DNA of 64,000 nt, from assembly GCF_022271435.1 (NCBI RefSeq), contig NZ_JAFIQY010000011.1, forward strand, positions 62,001-126,000, in the 5' to 3' direction. The notes under the pieces are model-generated. The model was not told the DNA's origin. It was given only the letters and a program-made list of their open reading frames with translations, and ran no database searches. The stretch comes from Streptomyces monomycini (GTDB taxonomy: Bacteria > Actinomycetota > Actinomycetes > Streptomycetales > Streptomycetaceae). The position numbers were made by a program, and so were the translations under genes. Shown here in pieces: positions 61,863-64,000 of this stretch (its first letter is position 1; each line of letters opens with the position of its first letter).

Positions 61863-62007
61863 CCACCCCCGGCGGCAAGACCGTGCCCCGTTAACAGGTC
61901 ATCAGGAACGCATAAAGATTGCCGGGATCCGGCAATGTGCGGACCCCCGCGGCCCTGCCACGATCTAGGAACCGGCAGGAACACACGCGAACGGGGGACG
62001 GACGGCC

Positions 62008-62610
62008 ATGGGTGACTTCGCAGCGTTCACACGAGCCGCGCTCGCCTTCCCGGCCGTGTTCTTCTCCTTCGCGCTGCTGGTCGTGGCCGCCTACTGGCTG
62101 CTGGTGCTGCTCGGCGGGGCAGGTGTCGACATCCTCGACGGGGGTGAGGGTGTCGACGGCGGCTCCGCCGGCTCCGCCGGGCTGCCCGTGACGGTCACCC
62201 TCTCGCTCGGCGTGCTGATCGCCTGGGCCGTGTCCCTGGCCGGTGCCGCGCTGACCGAGAGCCTGCCGCTGCGCGCCGCCGCACTGGTGCTCGCGCTGCT
62301 CGCGGCCTGGGCCGGCACCCGCGTCGCGGTGCGCCTGGCCCGCCGCCTGCTGCCTCCAGAACGGGTGGCCTCGCGTGAGGACTTCGTGGGCCGGGTGTGC
62401 GTCGTCCGCACCGGCCGGGTCTCGTCCGACTTCGGCCAGGCCGAGGTGCGCGCCGACGACGGATCGACGGCCGTGGTCCAGGTCCGTACGGAGGAGGCCG
62501 GCCTCACCGCCGGCAGCAGCGCGCTGATCTTCGACTACGACGCCGACGGCGAGTTCTTCCGGGTCGCGCCCTTCGACGCCGCCCTGGACCCGTACGGACC
62601 GGCCGTCTGA
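62008..62610 (+). CDS. NfeD/YqiJ-like membrane protein
   Basis: This is a 200-residue protein with N-terminal membrane helices (FPAVFFSFALLVVAAYWLLV, TVTLSLGVLIAWAVSLAG, AAALVLALLAAWAGTRVAV) and a C-terminal OB-fold domain (about 118-190, DFVGRVCVVRTGRVSSDFG). It is the expected partner of flotillin-like YqiK. It precedes the flotillin gene by about 210 bp. Confidence 0.82.
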   Translation: MGDFAAFTRAALAFPAVFFSFALLVVAAYWLLVLLGGAGVDILDGGEGVDGGSAGSAGLPVTVTLSLGVLIAWAVSLAGAALTESLPLRAAALVLALLAAWAGTRVAVRLARRLLPPERVASREDFVGRVCVVRTGRVSSDFGQAEVRADDGSTAVVQVRTEEAGLTAGSSALIFDYDADGEFFRVAPFDAALDPYGPAV

Positions 62611-62646
62611 CGACGGACCGGCCACCGGCGGAACCGATCCACCACC

Positions 62647-62750
62647 GACCGGCCACCGACGGGGCCGACCGACCACCGACCGGGCCTGACCGGCCGCCGA
62701 CTGGTTCTGACCGACCACCGGCCGGGCCCGACCGACCACCGACCGGAGCG
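62647..62750. repeat. 21-bp minisatellite before the flotillin gene
   Basis: Four exact-length units of 21 bp start at 62667, 62688, 62709 and 62730, each beginning with GACCGRCCRCCGRCYGG, preceded by one 20-bp unit at 62647. The array fills half of the gap between the NfeD-like and flotillin genes and lies within 70 bp of the flotillin ATG. Confidence 0.85.
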
Positions 62751-62818
62751 CACCGCGGCCCCGAAGCCGCCCTCCGCGCCCGTCGACTGCCCGACACACC
62801 GCAGGGACTGATGTACCG

Positions 62819-64000
62819 ATGGATGCCATCACCGTAGGAATCGGCGTGACCGTCGCCGTGGCCGTACTGATCGTGCTCGTCACGGTCCTCGCCCTGACCC
62901 GCCTCTACCGCAAGGTCCACCAGGGCCAGGCCCTGATCGTCTCCAAGTACCGCAAGGTCGACGTGACCTTCACCGGCTCGGTGGTGCTGCCGGTGCTGCA
63001 CAAGGCCGAGGTGATGGACATCTCGGTGAAGACCATCGAGATCGGGCGCACCGGCCACGAGGGCCTGATCTGCAAGGACAACATCCGCGCCGACATCCGC
63101 ATCGCCTTCTTCGTACGGGTCAACAAGACCCGTGAGGACGTGGTCAAGGTCGCCCAGGCCATCGGCACCGAGCGCGCCAGCGACGTCGGCACGCTCCAGG
63201 AGCTGTTCAACGCCAAGTTCTCCGAGGCCCTCAAGACCGTCGGCAAGCAGCTCGACTTCCAGGACCTCTACACCATGCGCGACGAGTTCCGGGACCGCAT
63301 CATCGCCGTCATCGGCACCGACCTCAACGGCTACAGCCTGGAGGACGCGGCGATCGACTACCTGGAGCAGACCCCGCTGGACCAGCTCGACTCCGCCAAC
63401 ATCCTCGACGCGCAGGGCATCCGCAAGATCACCGAGCTGACCGCGATCGAGCACGTCCGCACCAACGAGTACCGGCGCCACGAGGAGAAGGAGATCACCC
63501 GGCAGAACGTCGACGCCCGGGAGGCCGTCCTGGAGCTGGAGCGCCGGCAGGCCGACGCCGAGATCCGCCAGCAGCGCGAGATCGCGACCGTACGCGCCAA
63601 GGAGGAGGCCGAGACGGCCCGCGTGCAGGCCGAGGAGCGGCTGCGCTCGCACTCCGCGCACCTGAAGACCGAGGAGGCGCTCGGCATCCAGAACGAGAAC
63701 CGCGAGCGCGAGGTCGCGGTGGCGCAGAAGAACCGCGAACGCGTCATCGCCATCGAGAACGAGCGCATCGAGAAGGACCGCCTCCTGGAGGTCATCGCCC
63801 GCGAGCGGGAGACCCAGCTGACCCGGATCGCCGCCGACAAGGAGGTCGAGGCCGAGAAGCGGGAGATCGCGGACGTCGTACGGGAGCGGATCGCGGTCGA
63901 GAAGACCGTCGCCGCCCAGGAGGAGGAGATCAAGAAGCTGCGTACGGTCGAGGAGGCCGAGCGCGAGCGCCAGGCGCTGGTCATCCGCGCCGAGGCCGAG
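62819..64000 (+). CDS. Flotillin family protein (partial, runs off the window)
   Basis: The reading frame is open from ATG 62819 to the window edge, giving the first 394 residues. The N-terminus has one hydrophobic segment (GIGVTVAVAVLIVLVTVLAL), followed by the SPFH/band-7 domain (about 30-200; QGQALIVSKYRKVDVTFTGS, IEIGRTGHEGL) and a long Glu/Arg/Ala-rich coiled coil (about 220-394). Flotillins organise membrane microdomains. The 8-bp upstream ATG 62811 is in another frame and closes after 8 codons. Confidence 0.9.
   Translation, partial: MDAITVGIGVTVAVAVLIVLVTVLALTRLYRKVHQGQALIVSKYRKVDVTFTGSVVLPVLHKAEVMDISVKTIEIGRTGHEGLICKDNIRADIRIAFFVRVNKTREDVVKVAQAIGTERASDVGTLQELFNAKFSEALKTVGKQLDFQDLYTMRDEFRDRIIAVIGTDLNGYSLEDAAIDYLEQTPLDQLDSANILDAQGIRKITELTAIEHVRTNEYRRHEEKEITRQNVDAREAVLELERRQADAEIRQQREIATVRAKEEAETARVQAEERLRSHSAHLKTEEALGIQNENREREVAVAQKNRERVIAIENERIEKDRLLEVIARERETQLTRIAADKEVEAEKREIADVVRERIAVEKTVAAQEEEIKKLRTVEEAERERQALVIRAEAE

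Noticed and set aside
57611..61984. Long minus-strand frame of about 1450 codons
   Set aside because: It is a shadow of the double-RCK and PucR-type genes and covers intergenic hairpins; composition is not protein-like.

Overview
The window is a stretch of high-GC actinobacterial chromosome, almost certainly from a Streptomyces. Codons are strongly G/C-biased at the third position, GTG starts are frequent, and marker genes typical of streptomycetes are present: sepH, cutRS, PatA-type acetyltransferase, paired citrate synthase-like proteins, and DUF3093/DUF3159/DUF3710/DUF4193/DUF5998 proteins. The order parC, M16 peptidases, M23 peptidase, GntR, HPr, Pat, thymidine kinase, sulfurtransferase, sepH, hemH, cutRS, dut, DUF3710, kdpDE matches my recollection of the SCO5830-SCO5875 core region of S. 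coelicolor. The species cannot be named from sequence alone. I saw no rRNA, tRNA, CRISPR array, prophage or intact insertion sequence.

Layout. 1-2.5 kb: a DcuS/CitA-type kinase with its CitB-type regulator. 2.9-5.3 kb: a thioredoxin-like ferredoxin under an apparent iron box, an IS630-type transposase remnant and a GNAT enzyme. 5.5-9.8 kb: two divergent citrate synthase-like genes around a perfect AT-rich palindrome, then a CobW GTPase. 10-18.2 kb: parC, an M16 peptidase pair, an M23 peptidase behind a ydaO (c-di-AMP) riboswitch, a GntR regulator and HPr. 18.6-27.6 kb: Pat, DUF5998, a phosphodiesterase-like protein, thymidine kinase, a VOC protein, a sulfurtransferase and sepH. 28-38.7 kb: a Pro/Ser-rich membrane protein, an ALO-type oxidase with an MFS transporter, ferrochelatase, an inositol monophosphatase-type enzyme, cutRS, DUF4193 and an EcsC-like protein. 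38.8-41.2 kb: DUF3093, a thioesterase, dut and DUF3710.

The accessory part is 41.3-52 kb. It has a predicted EVE/PUA-like plus PD-(D/E)XK nuclease whose ribosome binding site lies inside a 14-bp perfect inverted repeat. The potassium uptake operon kdpFABC follows, with an additional 27-codon membrane ORF overlapping kdpF. kdpC and kdpDE are then separated by four unrelated genes: a repeat-built membrane protein, an AAC(2')-like acetyltransferase, an AraC regulator and a cupin. From 55 to 61 kb the potassium theme continues with two TrkA/RCK proteins and a divergent double-RCK channel-like protein. The window ends in a PucR-type regulator, an NfeD-like protein and a flotillin that runs off the edge.

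In general terms, the region joins housekeeping functions (topoisomerase IV, dUTPase, thymidine kinase, haem synthesis, cell division, PTS) with envelope-stress and potassium/c-di-AMP-linked signalling. The best candidates for undescribed biology are the hairpin-controlled nuclease gene, the palindrome between the citrate synthase pair, the 27-residue ORF in front of kdpF, and two intergenic minisatellites of 22-bp and 21-bp period.
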